DNA of 64,000 nt from Demequina sp. NBRC 110054 (lineage in GTDB: Bacteria; Actinomycetota; Actinomycetes; Actinomycetales; Demequinaceae): the NCBI RefSeq assembly GCF_002090115.1, contig NZ_BBRK01000004.1, positions 124,001-188,000 of the forward strand. Direction: 5' to 3'. The translations under genes were made by a program, and so were the position numbers. The notes under the pieces are model-generated. The model had not been told where the DNA came from. It was given only the letters and a program-made list of their open reading frames with translations, and searched no databases. Position 1 is the stretch's first letter. Every line of letters starts with the position of its first letter. Of this stretch, positions 44,001-51,075 are shown one piece after another.

Positions 44001-44242
44001 GCGGCCTGGCGCGTCGCCGCGAGGACAAGGAGTCGGCGCGCGGGAAGACCCGACCGGACCGCCTCGGCGGCGAGCGCGACCGCGAGCGTCGTCTTGCCTG
44101 TGCCCGCGCCGCCCGTGACGACCACATCGCCGGTCGCGGCACCCACCGCAGCGAGTGCCTCGGACTGACCCGCGTCCAGCGCGGGCTCGGCAGGGGGTGG
44201 CGAGGTGACGAGGGCGGGGGCGATGCTTCCGGTCGCGCTCAT
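41042..44242 (-). CDS. adnA: AdnA helicase-nuclease subunit with Fe-S nuclease domain
   Basis: This 1066-residue partner of AdnB has a Walker A TGGAGTGKTTLAVALAAE (near residue 43) and a Walker B variant LVIVDDAHDATA (Asp-Asp instead of Asp-Glu). Degenerate later helicase motifs (TADHRQPPAL, LLVAVTRARTRLVLTAVE) follow. The C-terminal RecB-like nuclease holds LLVHEIAEAF, IVDLKTGR (near 955) and four Cys that fit an Fe-S cluster: Cys839 (RTCPLKW) and Cys1045, Cys1048 and Cys1054 (CDHCPVRRSCPAH). Lengths and order match M. tuberculosis Rv3202c/Rv3201c. It lies 46 bases after the DUF3152 gene on the same strand. Confidence 0.93.
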   Translation of the reverse strand: MSATGSIAPALVTSPPPAEPALDAGQSEALAAVGAATGDVVVTGGAGTGKTTLAVALAAEAVRSGLPARRLLVLAATRQAAATLRDRVAHAIAGPLGQPVVRTAASAAFEVLANEATALGMPRPSLISGAEQDVMLHDLLKGHADPSVASLDWQGVVPADAALLPGFREELRNLLMRAAERGVLADELALLGKRCARPEWQAAARLYEEYDNVLALGTTTVDQGDRFDPAAVVSRATVVLEEWDEIVGPDAPRPSWDLVIVDDAHDATAATFSFLRRLSRDGARLVLLGNADESVQGYRGAVPDTLAEVAGAAEVRIELTADHRQPPALAAVSARVAERIGVKGAASARGAVRAAASGEAEEAPVTLLTAPHRYAQSRAIAAELRRSRHGFDGPQVPWGRMVVIARSTSLLRSLRSDLLAADIPCEALGEGTALHLEPAIQPLLTLLRVALGEQWDEEKALTVLGSRLIGLDPVALRRLRRALVREERAGGGARSSVELLVEAMADAARWASLDGPEARQAERASRAAAAAAERMAQPGASPGAVIWAAWASLDVAEKWREAALAGSARDDADLDAVIAVLRAAQTYSERLPNAPIASFLEYLESQDFAADSLGAQGRSPDAVSFCTPASAAGREWDLVAIAGLEEGVWPNLRLRDSVLGAQTLAEVLDAGGLASEEALSLARGPRDLHAARRAVLDDETRALLVAVTRARTRLVLTAVEDSESQPSRFLALVGDAAGVERRSTAGARGVADLRAAIGWLRSEGVAAAAALAEDAEDAAALARLEGAAAQLADLAARGVAGADPRHWHGVAGPSTEEPFWEPDALVRVSPSRIDSIRTCPLKWALESAGGTTESTDAQNIGLLVHEIAEAFPEGGESQMMAMLDERWAEIGGRETWVERETYSRARDMVRRLAGYLRDARADRVLLEQGFKVEFGRAIVSGLADRVEVHGNEARIVDLKTGRTVSAAEAEDHGQLMMYQLVAGSGAFPGVDRASDAALVFVGGSTQSASVRKQSPIDPQAAREVLDDAVAEMTGATFSARPNPMCDHCPVRRSCPAHAAGRQVSGS

Positions 44243-44288
44243 GGAGACATCCCACCATGCGCGTCCGACAAGGACGCCGGGAGACTCG

Positions 44289-45227
44289 CTAGGAGGACGC
44301 CGCCGACGCGGAGGCCGCGGGCCCGGCGGACGGCGACGGATCGGCGTCGGGGTACGCCCACGGGTTCACCTTGCACGACTTCTTCATCGACGCCTGGTCC
44401 ACCATGACGCTGGCCAGACCCTTGCCGCACTTCTCCTGGCTGTGGCCGAGGAGGGTTCCCGCGAAGTGGGTGAGCAGATAGCGGCGCGAGTCCTGACGCG
44501 CATCGTCGTACGACTCGACACCCGCGGTCCAGTCGTAGAGCGAGACGACCATGATGCCGGCGGCCGCGCACGAGGACGCGACGCTGTCGACGTCGAGGTC
44601 CTCGTCCGCCGACTGCGACGGCTCGACCGAGCCCTCGACCACGGGCCCCGACGCGAGGCCAGAACGCGGGTCGCTGCACAGCGCCGCCGCGGTGCGAGGA
44701 CTCGCGATCACGATGCGTGCGTCCGGCACGCCGTCCGTGCGCAGGAACTCGATCGTGTTGTCCGTGCCCCACCCGCGATTGTCGTTGAGCGTGTCCATCA
44801 CGAACTCGGACAGCTTGTACGCGTTGACGTCGAGCCCGTCCTCGACCTCGATGCGGACCCATCGGGTCGCGAGCGCGTCCCCGGAGGCCTCCTCGGTGCC
44901 AGCGACGGCCGTGAACGTCTCCTCGGCGCGGTACGGGACGTCGATGTCGACGATCCCGGCCTCCGCATCGTCCGTGTCGAGGTCGCGCGCGATCGCGGGC
45001 TGCGCGGACGGCTCGACGGAGAGGCTGGGGATCGGGCTCGGGGTGACCGACGGCGAGTGGCTCGGCTCGGGTTCGGTGAGACCGCGGTAGTAGCCCGGCA
45101 CTTGCGTCGAGAACCAGCCCGCGCCGACGCCGATCGCGAACGCGAGGACGACGACGAGAAGCACCTTGACCGGCGTGAGCGGGTCGATTCCACTGCGCGC
45201 GAACAGGCCCCGGCGCTCGCGTGTCAT
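44289..45227 (-). CDS. DUF3152 secreted protein with degenerate zincin motif
   Basis: This 312-residue protein has an N-terminal membrane anchor (VKVLLVVVLAFAIGVGAGWF, about residues 20-39), a Ser/Pro/Glu linker and a DUF3152 domain (about 95-295), with an Ala/Ser-rich end. DUF3152 normally has HExxHxxGH; here the segment LLTHFAGTLLGHSQEKC has Phe for Glu and Thr for the second His, so a classical zinc peptidase is unlikely. CSDP, SSCA and CGKG Cys residues may form disulfides. The ATG at 45227 matches the start predicted from TATCGT. The divergent DUF3107 gene repeats the Rv3207c-Rv3208A arrangement. Confidence 0.82.
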   Translation of the reverse strand: MTRERRGLFARSGIDPLTPVKVLLVVVLAFAIGVGAGWFSTQVPGYYRGLTEPEPSHSPSVTPSPIPSLSVEPSAQPAIARDLDTDDAEAGIVDIDVPYRAEETFTAVAGTEEASGDALATRWVRIEVEDGLDVNAYKLSEFVMDTLNDNRGWGTDNTIEFLRTDGVPDARIVIASPRTAAALCSDPRSGLASGPVVEGSVEPSQSADEDLDVDSVASSCAAAGIMVVSLYDWTAGVESYDDARQDSRRYLLTHFAGTLLGHSQEKCGKGLASVMVDQASMKKSCKVNPWAYPDADPSPSAGPAASASAASS

Positions 45228-45232
45228 CCCCC

Positions 45233-45239
45233 TACGATA
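45233..45239. promoter_or_regulatory. Overlapping -10 elements of a bidirectional promoter
   Basis: TACGATA reads as TACGAT on the plus strand (45233-45238) and TATCGT on the minus strand (45239-45234). The minus-strand element predicts a leaderless DUF3152 message; the plus-strand one predicts a leader of about 33 bases for DUF3107. Confidence 0.5.
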
Positions 45240-45277
45240 GGGCCAGGAAACGTCTTCGCCGTACTCGGAGGTGCCAG

Positions 45278-45496
45278 GTGGAAATCAGGATCGGTGTGCG
45301 CAACGTCGCACGTGAGCTCTCGTTCGAGACCACGATGTCGGCCGACGAGGTCGCCAAGGCCGTGGCCGCGGCATCCGGCGGTTCGATGCTCGATCTGACG
45401 GCGGACAAGGGTCGTCGGATCCTCATCCCCGCGGATGCACTGGGCTATGTCGAGATCGGCCAGGAGGAGCGCCACAGGGTCGGCTTCGAGGCCTGA
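45278..45496 (+). CDS. DUF3107 family small protein
   Basis: This 72-residue protein begins MEIRIGVRNVARELSFET and contains RRILIPADALGYVEIG, the compact beta-rich DUF3107 family conserved across actinobacteria (Rv3208A, TB9.4). The GTG at 45278 has GGAGG six bases upstream; the ATG at 45221 lies across the divergent promoter. It is close to the DEAD helicase and DUF3152 genes as in M. tuberculosis. Function is unknown. Confidence 0.9.
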   Translation: MEIRIGVRNVARELSFETTMSADEVAKAVAAASGGSMLDLTADKGRRILIPADALGYVEIGQEERHRVGFEA

Positions 45497-45533
45497 TCCA
45501 GGCCCTCAGGGGGCGCGCCGCGCCCCTCCCCCT

Positions 45534-46025
45534 CTACGCGAGCACCTGGCGCGCGTAGTCGACGGCCTGCGCGGGATCCGCGTGGGAGATGTCGATCGTG
45601 AGCCCGTCCTCGTCGGACTGGAGCGGCTCGAGCGCCTCGAACTGCGACGCGAGCAGCGCGGCCCCGGCGAAGTGGTCCGTCGTCCTGCTCCGCTCCTCGA
45701 GCCGCCGCACGAGGGCAGGCTCGGGCGCCTCAAGGTGCACGAAGAACAGCCCGTCCGCGGCGGCTCGCAGCCTGTCGCGGTACGCGTGGGTCAGCGCGGA
45801 GCACGCGATCACCGCATCGCCACGATCACCGAGCCACTCCCCCACCCGATCGAGCCACGGCCACCGGTCGTCGTCGGTGAGCGGCTCGCCGCGGGACATC
45901 TTCGCGATCGCCTCAGCCGAGTGGAGGTCGTCTGCATCGCCGAAGTCCGCACCGAGCGAGTCGGCGAGCCTGGCGCCCACGGTGGTCTTGCCGCAACCGG
46001 TCACACCCATCACCACGATCCGCAC
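45534..46025 (-). CDS. gntK: Gluconokinase
   Basis: This 163-residue kinase of the P-loop gluconokinase family phosphorylates D-gluconate to 6-phosphogluconate. The N-terminal VVMGVTGCGKTTVGARLA is the Walker A loop, followed by DADDLHSAEAIAKMSRGEPLTDDDRWPWL, the highly specific gluconate/phosphate region, then ACSALTHAYRDRLR and DHFAGAALLASQFEALEPL. The GTG at 46025 is selected because a TAGAGT hexamer ends seven bases upstream; longer in-frame starts would run into the divergent helicase leader. No gluconate permease is nearby. Confidence 0.92.
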   Translation of the reverse strand: MRIVVMGVTGCGKTTVGARLADSLGADFGDADDLHSAEAIAKMSRGEPLTDDDRWPWLDRVGEWLGDRGDAVIACSALTHAYRDRLRAAADGLFFVHLEAPEPALVRRLEERSRTTDHFAGAALLASQFEALEPLQSDEDGLTIDISHADPAQAVDYARQVLA

Positions 46026-46032
46026 CTCGCCC

Positions 46033-46038
46033 ACTCTA
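46033..46038 (-). promoter_or_regulatory. Candidate -10 element for gntK
   Basis: TAGAGT on the minus strand ends seven bases before the GTG at 46025. Confidence 0.4.
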
Positions 46039-46050
46039 GCCACGGCCTCA

Positions 46051-46079
46051 TTCGTGCCGAAAGGCCCTCGCGGTACACT
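46051..46079 (+). promoter_or_regulatory. Candidate promoter of the DEAD-box helicase
   Basis: TTCGTG and TACACT are 17 bases apart. The predicted start near 46086 gives a 130-base 5' leader, the longest in the window. Confidence 0.4.
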
Positions 46080-46158
46080 TGTCCACGACACCAGGCTGAC
46101 CGGTCGTCATGTGAAGCGCTCGGGCCCCGTAGACGGCGGCCCCGCACTGAAGGAAGTT

Positions 46159-46182
46159 CGCGATCGGCTGCCACCGATCGCG
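46159..46182 (+). promoter_or_regulatory. Leader hairpin upstream of the DEAD-box helicase
   Basis: Exact nine-base arms CGCGATCGG and CCGATCGCG enclose a six-base loop, 33 bases before the helicase ATG. The arm contains CGATCG. It may form in the mRNA leader or be a protein site. Confidence 0.5.
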
Positions 46183-46215
46183 CCTCCCCGGAGCGCCCCA
46201 ATGCAGGGAAACCAC

Positions 46216-47835
46216 ATGACAGACACGCACGCGTCCGTGCAGACCGCAGACAAGACCTTCGCCGACTTCGACGTCAACCCGCTGATCGTCGAGGCGCTCG
46301 CCGAGAAGGGCATCGTCGCCCCGTTCCCCATCCAGGCGATGACGCTGCCCGTCGCGCTCAGCGGCCACGACATCATCGGCCAGGCCAAGACCGGTACCGG
46401 CAAGACCCTCGGCTTCGGCATCCCGCTCCTCCACCGCGCGATCGCGCCGGGTGAGGACGGCTGGGACGGCCTCGAGGACGCGCAGGGCAAGCCGCAGGCC
46501 GTCGTCATCGCACCGACGCGCGAGCTCGCGGTGCAGGTCGCGGGCGACCTCGAGACCGCATCGAAGAAGCGCAAGATCCGCATCGCGCAGATCTACGGCG
46601 GTCGCGCGTATGAGCCGCAGATCGAGACCCTCAACAAGGGCGTCGAGGTCGTCGTCGGCACCCCCGGCCGAGTGATCGACCTGCTCAACCAGGGCCACCT
46701 GGACCTGCGCTACGTCAAGACCGTCGTGCTCGACGAGGCCGACGAGATGCTCGACCTGGGCTTCCTGCCCGACGTCGAGAAGATCCTCGCCGCGACCCCC
46801 GCGTCGCGCCACACGATGCTGTTCTCGGCGACCATGCCGGGCGCCGTCGTGACCCTCGCGCGCCGCTACATGATCCAGCCGACGCACATCCGCGCCAACG
46901 ACCCCGAGGACTCGGGCGCCACGGTCAAGGCGATCAAGCAGGTCGTCTACCGGGCCCACGCGCTCGACAAGGTCGAGGTCGTCGCCCGCATCCTGCAGTC
47001 CGAGGGCCGCGGCCGCACGGTCGTGTTCGCACGCACCAAGCGCACCGCCGCGAAGGTCTCCGACGAGCTGCGCGATCGCGGCTTCGCGGCCGGCGCCATC
47101 CACGGCGACCTGGGCCAGGGCGCCCGCGAGCAGGCGCTGCGCGCGTTCCGCCACGGCAAGGTCGATGTCCTCGTCGCGACCGACGTCGCGGCGCGAGGCA
47201 TCGACGTGGACGACGTCACGCACGTCATCAACTACCAGTGCCCCGAGGACGAGAAGACCTACCTGCACCGCATCGGCCGCACCGGCCGCGCGGGCAAGAC
47301 CGGCACCGCCGTCACGTTCGTGGACTGGGACGAGATCCCCCGCTGGTCGCTGATCGACAAGGCGCTCGACCTCGGCTACCCCGAGCCCGTCGAGACCTAC
47401 TCGTCGTCCCCGCACCTGTTCGAGGACCTCGACATCCCCGCCGGCACCAAGGGCCGCCTGCCCAAGGACAAGCAGGTGCTCGAGGGCCTCGAAGGCGAGG
47501 AGCTCGAGGACCTCGGCGAGACCGGTAAGAAGCACGCCAGCGGCGACCGTCGCGAAGGTGGCCGTGGCGGCAGCCGTGGCGGACGCTCCGAGGGCGGACG
47601 CGAGGGTGGCGGCCGTAACCGCAACCGTCGTCGTGGCGGCTCGGGCGGCGGCTCGGGCGGCGGCTCGGGTGAGGGCCGTGGCCCCCGCAGCGACGCCCCG
47701 CAGCAGTCCGGCGACGCCGCCCCGAAGGCCGAGGGCGACCGCCCGAAGCGCAACCGTCGTCGTCGCCGTCGCGGCGGCTCGGGCGGCGGTTCCGGCGAGG
47801 GCCAGGCGCCCCAGACGCAGCCCGCCGCCGAGTAA
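46216..47835 (+). CDS. DEAD-box ATP-dependent RNA helicase (RhlE-like)
   Basis: This 539-residue RNA helicase has the Q motif (FADFDVNPLIVEALAEKGI, PFPIQ), motif I AKTGTGKT (near residue 58), Ia PTRELAVQV, Ib TPGRVIDL, II VLDEADEM, III SAT, IV VVFARTKR, V DVAARGIDVDDV and VI HRIGRTGRAG. The C-terminal 110 residues are Gly/Arg/Ser-rich with RGG-like repeats that bind RNA non-specifically. The ATG at 46216 has GGGAA five bases upstream. The corresponding M. tuberculosis gene at this position is rhlE (Rv3211). Roles in ribosome assembly or RNA decay are typical. Confidence 0.94.
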   Translation: MTDTHASVQTADKTFADFDVNPLIVEALAEKGIVAPFPIQAMTLPVALSGHDIIGQAKTGTGKTLGFGIPLLHRAIAPGEDGWDGLEDAQGKPQAVVIAPTRELAVQVAGDLETASKKRKIRIAQIYGGRAYEPQIETLNKGVEVVVGTPGRVIDLLNQGHLDLRYVKTVVLDEADEMLDLGFLPDVEKILAATPASRHTMLFSATMPGAVVTLARRYMIQPTHIRANDPEDSGATVKAIKQVVYRAHALDKVEVVARILQSEGRGRTVVFARTKRTAAKVSDELRDRGFAAGAIHGDLGQGAREQALRAFRHGKVDVLVATDVAARGIDVDDVTHVINYQCPEDEKTYLHRIGRTGRAGKTGTAVTFVDWDEIPRWSLIDKALDLGYPEPVETYSSSPHLFEDLDIPAGTKGRLPKDKQVLEGLEGEELEDLGETGKKHASGDRREGGRGGSRGGRSEGGREGGGRNRNRRRGGSGGGSGGGSGEGRGPRSDAPQQSGDAAPKAEGDRPKRNRRRRRRGGSGGGSGEGQAPQTQPAAE

Positions 47836-47854
47836 GGCAGCACTTCAGACATCG

Positions 47855-47888
47855 AGGCCGGGTCGCTCCGTCAGGGGCGGCCCGGCCT
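47855..47888 (+). terminator. Terminator after the DEAD-box helicase
   Basis: Fifteen-base arms (47855-47869, 47874-47888) pair with two G-U pairs around a GTCA loop, 19 bases after the stop codon. Confidence 0.7.
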
Positions 47889-47920
47889 TCGTCGTCCTCC
47901 GACCGGGTGGGGCGAGAACA

Positions 47921-47944
47921 GGGACGATGCTCCACGGACGATGC
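47921..47944. repeat. GGGACGATGC decamer plus near-copy
   Basis: An exact copy at 47921-47930 is followed by CGGACGATGC at 47935-47944 in the 154-base gap ahead of the XRE regulator gene. Confidence 0.6.
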
Positions 47945-47975
47945 GGGACAACGGCGCCGTCGGATCGCGACCGGG

Positions 47976-47981
47976 TACCCT
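47976..47981 (+). promoter_or_regulatory. Candidate -10 element for the XRE-cupin regulator
   Basis: TACCCT ends eight bases before the ATG at 47990, predicting an almost leaderless message. Confidence 0.35.
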
Positions 47982-47989
47982 CGTGACCC

Positions 47990-48613
47990 ATGCAGGCCTC
48001 GAGCGACGCAGCGGTGACCAGCGACGACCGCGACAACGTGGGTCCCACGGTCGCGGTCATCGGCGAGAACGTGCGCCGAGAGCGCCGGCGCCAGCAGCTC
48101 AGCGTGCAGGCGCTGAGCCAGCGCGCGGGGGTGAGCTTCGGCCTGATCAGCGAACTCGAGCGAGGCCTCGGCAACCCCTCGGTGCTGTCACTGCACCGCC
48201 TGTGCCACGCGCTCGATGTGCCGCTGCACCAGCTGCTCGCGGAGCCGGGCGGCGACTCGATGGTCGTGCGCGCGGACGAGCGGCACATCCTGCCGACCTA
48301 CGACAACGCGGACACCGACCCGACCAGGCGCGTCCACCGCGAGCTGCTCACGCCGCGCTCGCGCTCGAACCTCCAGCTGATCCGGAGCACGCTCCCGCCG
48401 GGCTTCACGAACGAGGGCACGCCCTTCCGGCACGTCGGCACCGAGTCGGTGGTCGTCGAGACGGGAGTGCTCATCGTCCAGCACGGCGACAGGCGCATCG
48501 AGCTGATGCCCGGCGACACGGTGACGTACGGATGCTCGACCGCGCATTGGTGGGCGAACGGCGCGGAGTGCGACACCGTGGTGCTCGGAGCGGTGAGCCC
48601 CTTCGAGGAGTGA
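47990..48613 (+). CDS. XRE-family transcriptional regulator with cupin sensor domain
   Basis: This 207-residue regulator has an N-terminal helix-turn-helix (about residues 25-80: VRRERRRQQLSVQALSQRAGVSFGLISELERGLGNPS) and a C-terminal cupin domain (about 120-200: PGFTNEGTPFRHVGTESVVVETGVLIV, LMPGDTVTYGCSTAHWW) that presumably senses a small ligand. Members of this class control amine, amino acid or peptide catabolism. It is convergent with the DUF1028 gene and close to the peptide transporter, its most likely target. Palindromes at 49433-49469 are candidate operators (inference). Confidence 0.9.
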   Translation: MQASSDAAVTSDDRDNVGPTVAVIGENVRRERRRQQLSVQALSQRAGVSFGLISELERGLGNPSVLSLHRLCHALDVPLHQLLAEPGGDSMVVRADERHILPTYDNADTDPTRRVHRELLTPRSRSNLQLIRSTLPPGFTNEGTPFRHVGTESVVVETGVLIVQHGDRRIELMPGDTVTYGCSTAHWWANGAECDTVVLGAVSPFEE

Positions 48614-48652
48614 GCCTCGGGTTCGCTCCCGTTCGGCGGGGTCCGGCTCGCC

Positions 48653-49366
48653 TCAGTCCCGCTCGGGGCCGGTGAGGCGCGCCTCGAGAAGGCGAGCGAG
48701 CTCGCGCACCGGATCGACGCCGTCATCCACGCGCAGGTCGATCGCCACGTCGGGCGGCCAGGCGGCCTCGTCGGCGCGCATCGCGACGAGCAGCGCCGCG
48801 CTGCGCGGACCCCGGCTGTCGCCTCCGGCGCGCTGGCCCGCGGCGAGCGACATCACGAGAGTCCGCGCAAGGCCCGCGATCGCGCCGGGGGTGACCCGGT
48901 GAACCTGCTCGCCTGAGGCGTCCACGTACAGCTCGCCCTCCTCATCGGCGTGGGGCGTGCCGAGGGTGGCGAGAGGCGCGCTCGCCGCGTCGAGGACCTC
49001 GGGACCGGCCAGGTGGTTGCCGATCGCGATCCAGCCGCTGCCGATCCGCTCGCCCGCCCAGTCAGTGCAGCCCTCACCCGTGTGCCAGGCGACGCTGCCA
49101 TCGATCGACAGGGCCGCGACCTGCCTCATGCCGCGCCCGGGGTCGGCGGCGAGCGCCGCCTCCACCGCCGCATCGACGCCGTTCCCCGCACGCATCCCAC
49201 CCAGCACGGCACCTCGCAGCGCGGGGTCGACCCAGGCCTGCGAGGCGACGACACCGAGCGAGGGATCGAGCGCGGGAACGACCGCACCGCAGGCGTGCCC
49301 GCCGGTGGCGCACGCGATGCCGAGCGCCCCGGTCGCGGGGTCAGTCGCGAGGACCGTGTACGTCAT
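48653..49366 (-). CDS. DUF1028 family putative Ntn hydrolase
   Basis: This 237-residue protein starts MTYTVLATDPATGALGIACAT, the DUF1028 signature; the family has an N-terminal-nucleophile hydrolase fold, with Thr2 exposed after Met removal as the presumed nucleophile. Other motifs are GVVASQAWVDPALRGAVLGG, ADPGRGMRQVAALSIDGSVAWHTGEGCTDWAGE and GNHLAGPEVLDA. AAGGAGC precedes the ATG at 49366. DUF1028 genes are often found with peptide transporters, as here where it is divergent from the transport operon; a role in cleaving an imported amide or peptide is inferred. Confidence 0.9.
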   Translation of the reverse strand: MTYTVLATDPATGALGIACATGGHACGAVVPALDPSLGVVASQAWVDPALRGAVLGGMRAGNGVDAAVEAALAADPGRGMRQVAALSIDGSVAWHTGEGCTDWAGERIGSGWIAIGNHLAGPEVLDAASAPLATLGTPHADEEGELYVDASGEQVHRVTPGAIAGLARTLVMSLAAGQRAGGDSRGPRSAALLVAMRADEAAWPPDVAIDLRVDDGVDPVRELARLLEARLTGPERD

Positions 49367-49432
49367 CGAGGCTCCTTGATGCCCTGGTAGGTGGTGCGTC
49401 GGGACCGGCGGAGCCGAGGCGCCGCCCTGTGT

Positions 49433-49446
49433 GAAATCTATGTTTC
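49433..49446. promoter_or_regulatory. Candidate operator, GAAA-N6-TTTC palindrome
   Basis: GAAATCTATGTTTC is an AT-rich imperfect palindrome in otherwise GC-rich DNA, 16 bases upstream of the -35 of the transport operon. It could bind the XRE-cupin regulator. Confidence 0.35.
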
Positions 49447-49455
49447 GTCTTCCGT

Positions 49456-49469
49456 CAGACCGTTGTCTG
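49456..49469. promoter_or_regulatory. Candidate operator, CAGAC-N4-GTCTG palindrome over the -35
   Basis: Exact five-base arms around CGTT overlap the -35 hexamer, and a further CAGAC lies at 49476-49480. This position is suited to repression. Confidence 0.4.
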
Positions 49470-49491
49470 CGACACCAGACTGCCACATACT
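49463..49491 (+). promoter_or_regulatory. Promoter of the peptide transport operon
   Basis: TTGTCT (49463-49468) and CATACT (49486-49491) are separated by 17 bases. The predicted start near 49498 gives a 36-base leader containing the GGGAG ribosome site. Confidence 0.55.
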
Positions 49492-49533
49492 GATCGCGGC
49501 ATCACCATATTGATTGAAAGTCGGGAGAAGACA

Positions 49534-51072
49534 GTGAAGAGAATCACCACCCTGGCGGCGGCATCCGCCACGGTCGTGCTCGCGCTCAGCGCGTGCTCGT
49601 CCGGCGAGGCAGTCGACATCGGCGCGTCCTCGTCGTCGTCCGCCGAGGCCGGCGACACGACCCTGGTCGCAGCGATCGCGGGCGAGCCCGACCAGCTCGA
49701 CCCCCACGTCACCTCGGCGTACTTCTCGTTCGAGGTGCTCGAGAACGTGTACGACACGCTCGTCGAGCCAGACGAGAACCTCGAGATGCAGCCGGCGCTC
49801 GCCGAGTCGTGGGAGATCAGCGAGGACCAGCTCCTGTGGACCTTCCACCTGCGCGAGGGCGTGACGTTCCACGACGGCTCGGAGCTCACCGCCGACGACG
49901 TCGTGTACTCGTACGACCGCATCATCGACGAGGCGCTCACCCCGTCGTGGCGCTTCGCCGCGATCACCGAGGTGACCGCGGTCGACGACCTCACGGTCGA
50001 GATCGAGGTGTCCGCGCCGACGCCGAACCTGCTCGCCCTCATCGGCGGCTACAAGGGCATGGCGATCGTCGAGGAGTCCAACGTCGAGTCGGGCGAGATC
50101 ACGACCAACCCGATCGGCACCGGCCCGTTCGAGGTGGCCGAGTACACGAGCGGCGACCACATCACGCTGAACGCCAACGAGGACTACTGGGGCGGCGAGC
50201 CGAGCGTCGACTCGGTCGAGTTCCGCTTCATCTCCGAGGGTTCGACCGCGATCACCGCGCTCCAGAACGGCGAGATCGACTGGACGGACTCCGTGCCGGT
50301 CCAGCAGGTCTCCACGCTGCTCGAGGACGACAGCATTGAGATGACCGTCGCACCGAGCACCGACTACTGGTACCTCACCCTCAACCAGGACCGCGAGCCC
50401 TGGGACGACGTCCTCGTGCGCCAGGCCATCGCCTACGCGATCGACCGCGACGCCATCCTCGAGGCCACCACGTACGGCACCGGTGTGCTCAACCAGCTCG
50501 CGATCCCCGAGCAGTCCGGGTTCTTCACCGAGTACGACACGTACTCCTACGACCCCGACAAGGCGCAGGAGCTCTTCGACGAGGCCGGCTTCACCGGAGC
50601 GACGCTCGACTTCCTGGCCACCTCCGACTACCCGGAGACCGTCACCACGGCCCAGATCCTCGCGGACCAGCTCGAGCCCTACGGCATCGACGTCGAGATC
50701 CGTACCCTCGACTTCGCGACCTGGCTCGAGGAGGAGGGCTCGGGCAACTTCGACATGTTCATGCTGTCGTGGCTCGGCAACCTGGACCCTGACGACTACT
50801 ACTACGCCCAGCACCACAGCGAGGGGTCGTACAACTTCCAGGGCTACTCGAACGCCGAGGTCGACGCGCTGCTCGAGGCCGGTCGCACCGAGACCGACAC
50901 CGAGACCCGCAAGGAGATCTACGCCGAGGCCGCGACGATGATCGCGGACGACGTGAGCTACCTCTACCTCTACAACCCGGCCGTCATCCAGGCCTGGTCC
51001 CCCGAGCTGACCGGGGTCACGGCGCGCGCCGACGGCGCGATCCGCTTCCGCGACGCCGAGATCGCGGGCTGA
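49534..51072 (+). CDS. Peptide/nickel ABC transporter substrate-binding lipoprotein
   Basis: This 512-residue family 5 extracellular solute-binding lipoprotein has a signal peptide with the lipobox VLALSACSSG (Cys near residue 21), so the mature protein is anchored by lipid. Motifs include GEPDQLDPHVTSAYFSFEVLENVYDTLVEPDENLEMQPALAESW (SBP_bac_5 start), LREGVTFHDGSELTADDVVYSYDRI, NPIGTGPFEVAEY and RQAIAYAIDRDAI. The GTG at 49534 (VKRITTL) has GGGAG upstream and is preferred over an ATG at 49510. It delivers oligopeptides or dipeptides to the permease pair encoded next. Confidence 0.94.
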   Translation: MKRITTLAAASATVVLALSACSSGEAVDIGASSSSSAEAGDTTLVAAIAGEPDQLDPHVTSAYFSFEVLENVYDTLVEPDENLEMQPALAESWEISEDQLLWTFHLREGVTFHDGSELTADDVVYSYDRIIDEALTPSWRFAAITEVTAVDDLTVEIEVSAPTPNLLALIGGYKGMAIVEESNVESGEITTNPIGTGPFEVAEYTSGDHITLNANEDYWGGEPSVDSVEFRFISEGSTAITALQNGEIDWTDSVPVQQVSTLLEDDSIEMTVAPSTDYWYLTLNQDREPWDDVLVRQAIAYAIDRDAILEATTYGTGVLNQLAIPEQSGFFTEYDTYSYDPDKAQELFDEAGFTGATLDFLATSDYPETVTTAQILADQLEPYGIDVEIRTLDFATWLEEEGSGNFDMFMLSWLGNLDPDDYYYAQHHSEGSYNFQGYSNAEVDALLEAGRTETDTETRKEIYAEAATMIADDVSYLYLYNPAVIQAWSPELTGVTARADGAIRFRDAEIAG

Positions 51073-51075
51073 CCT

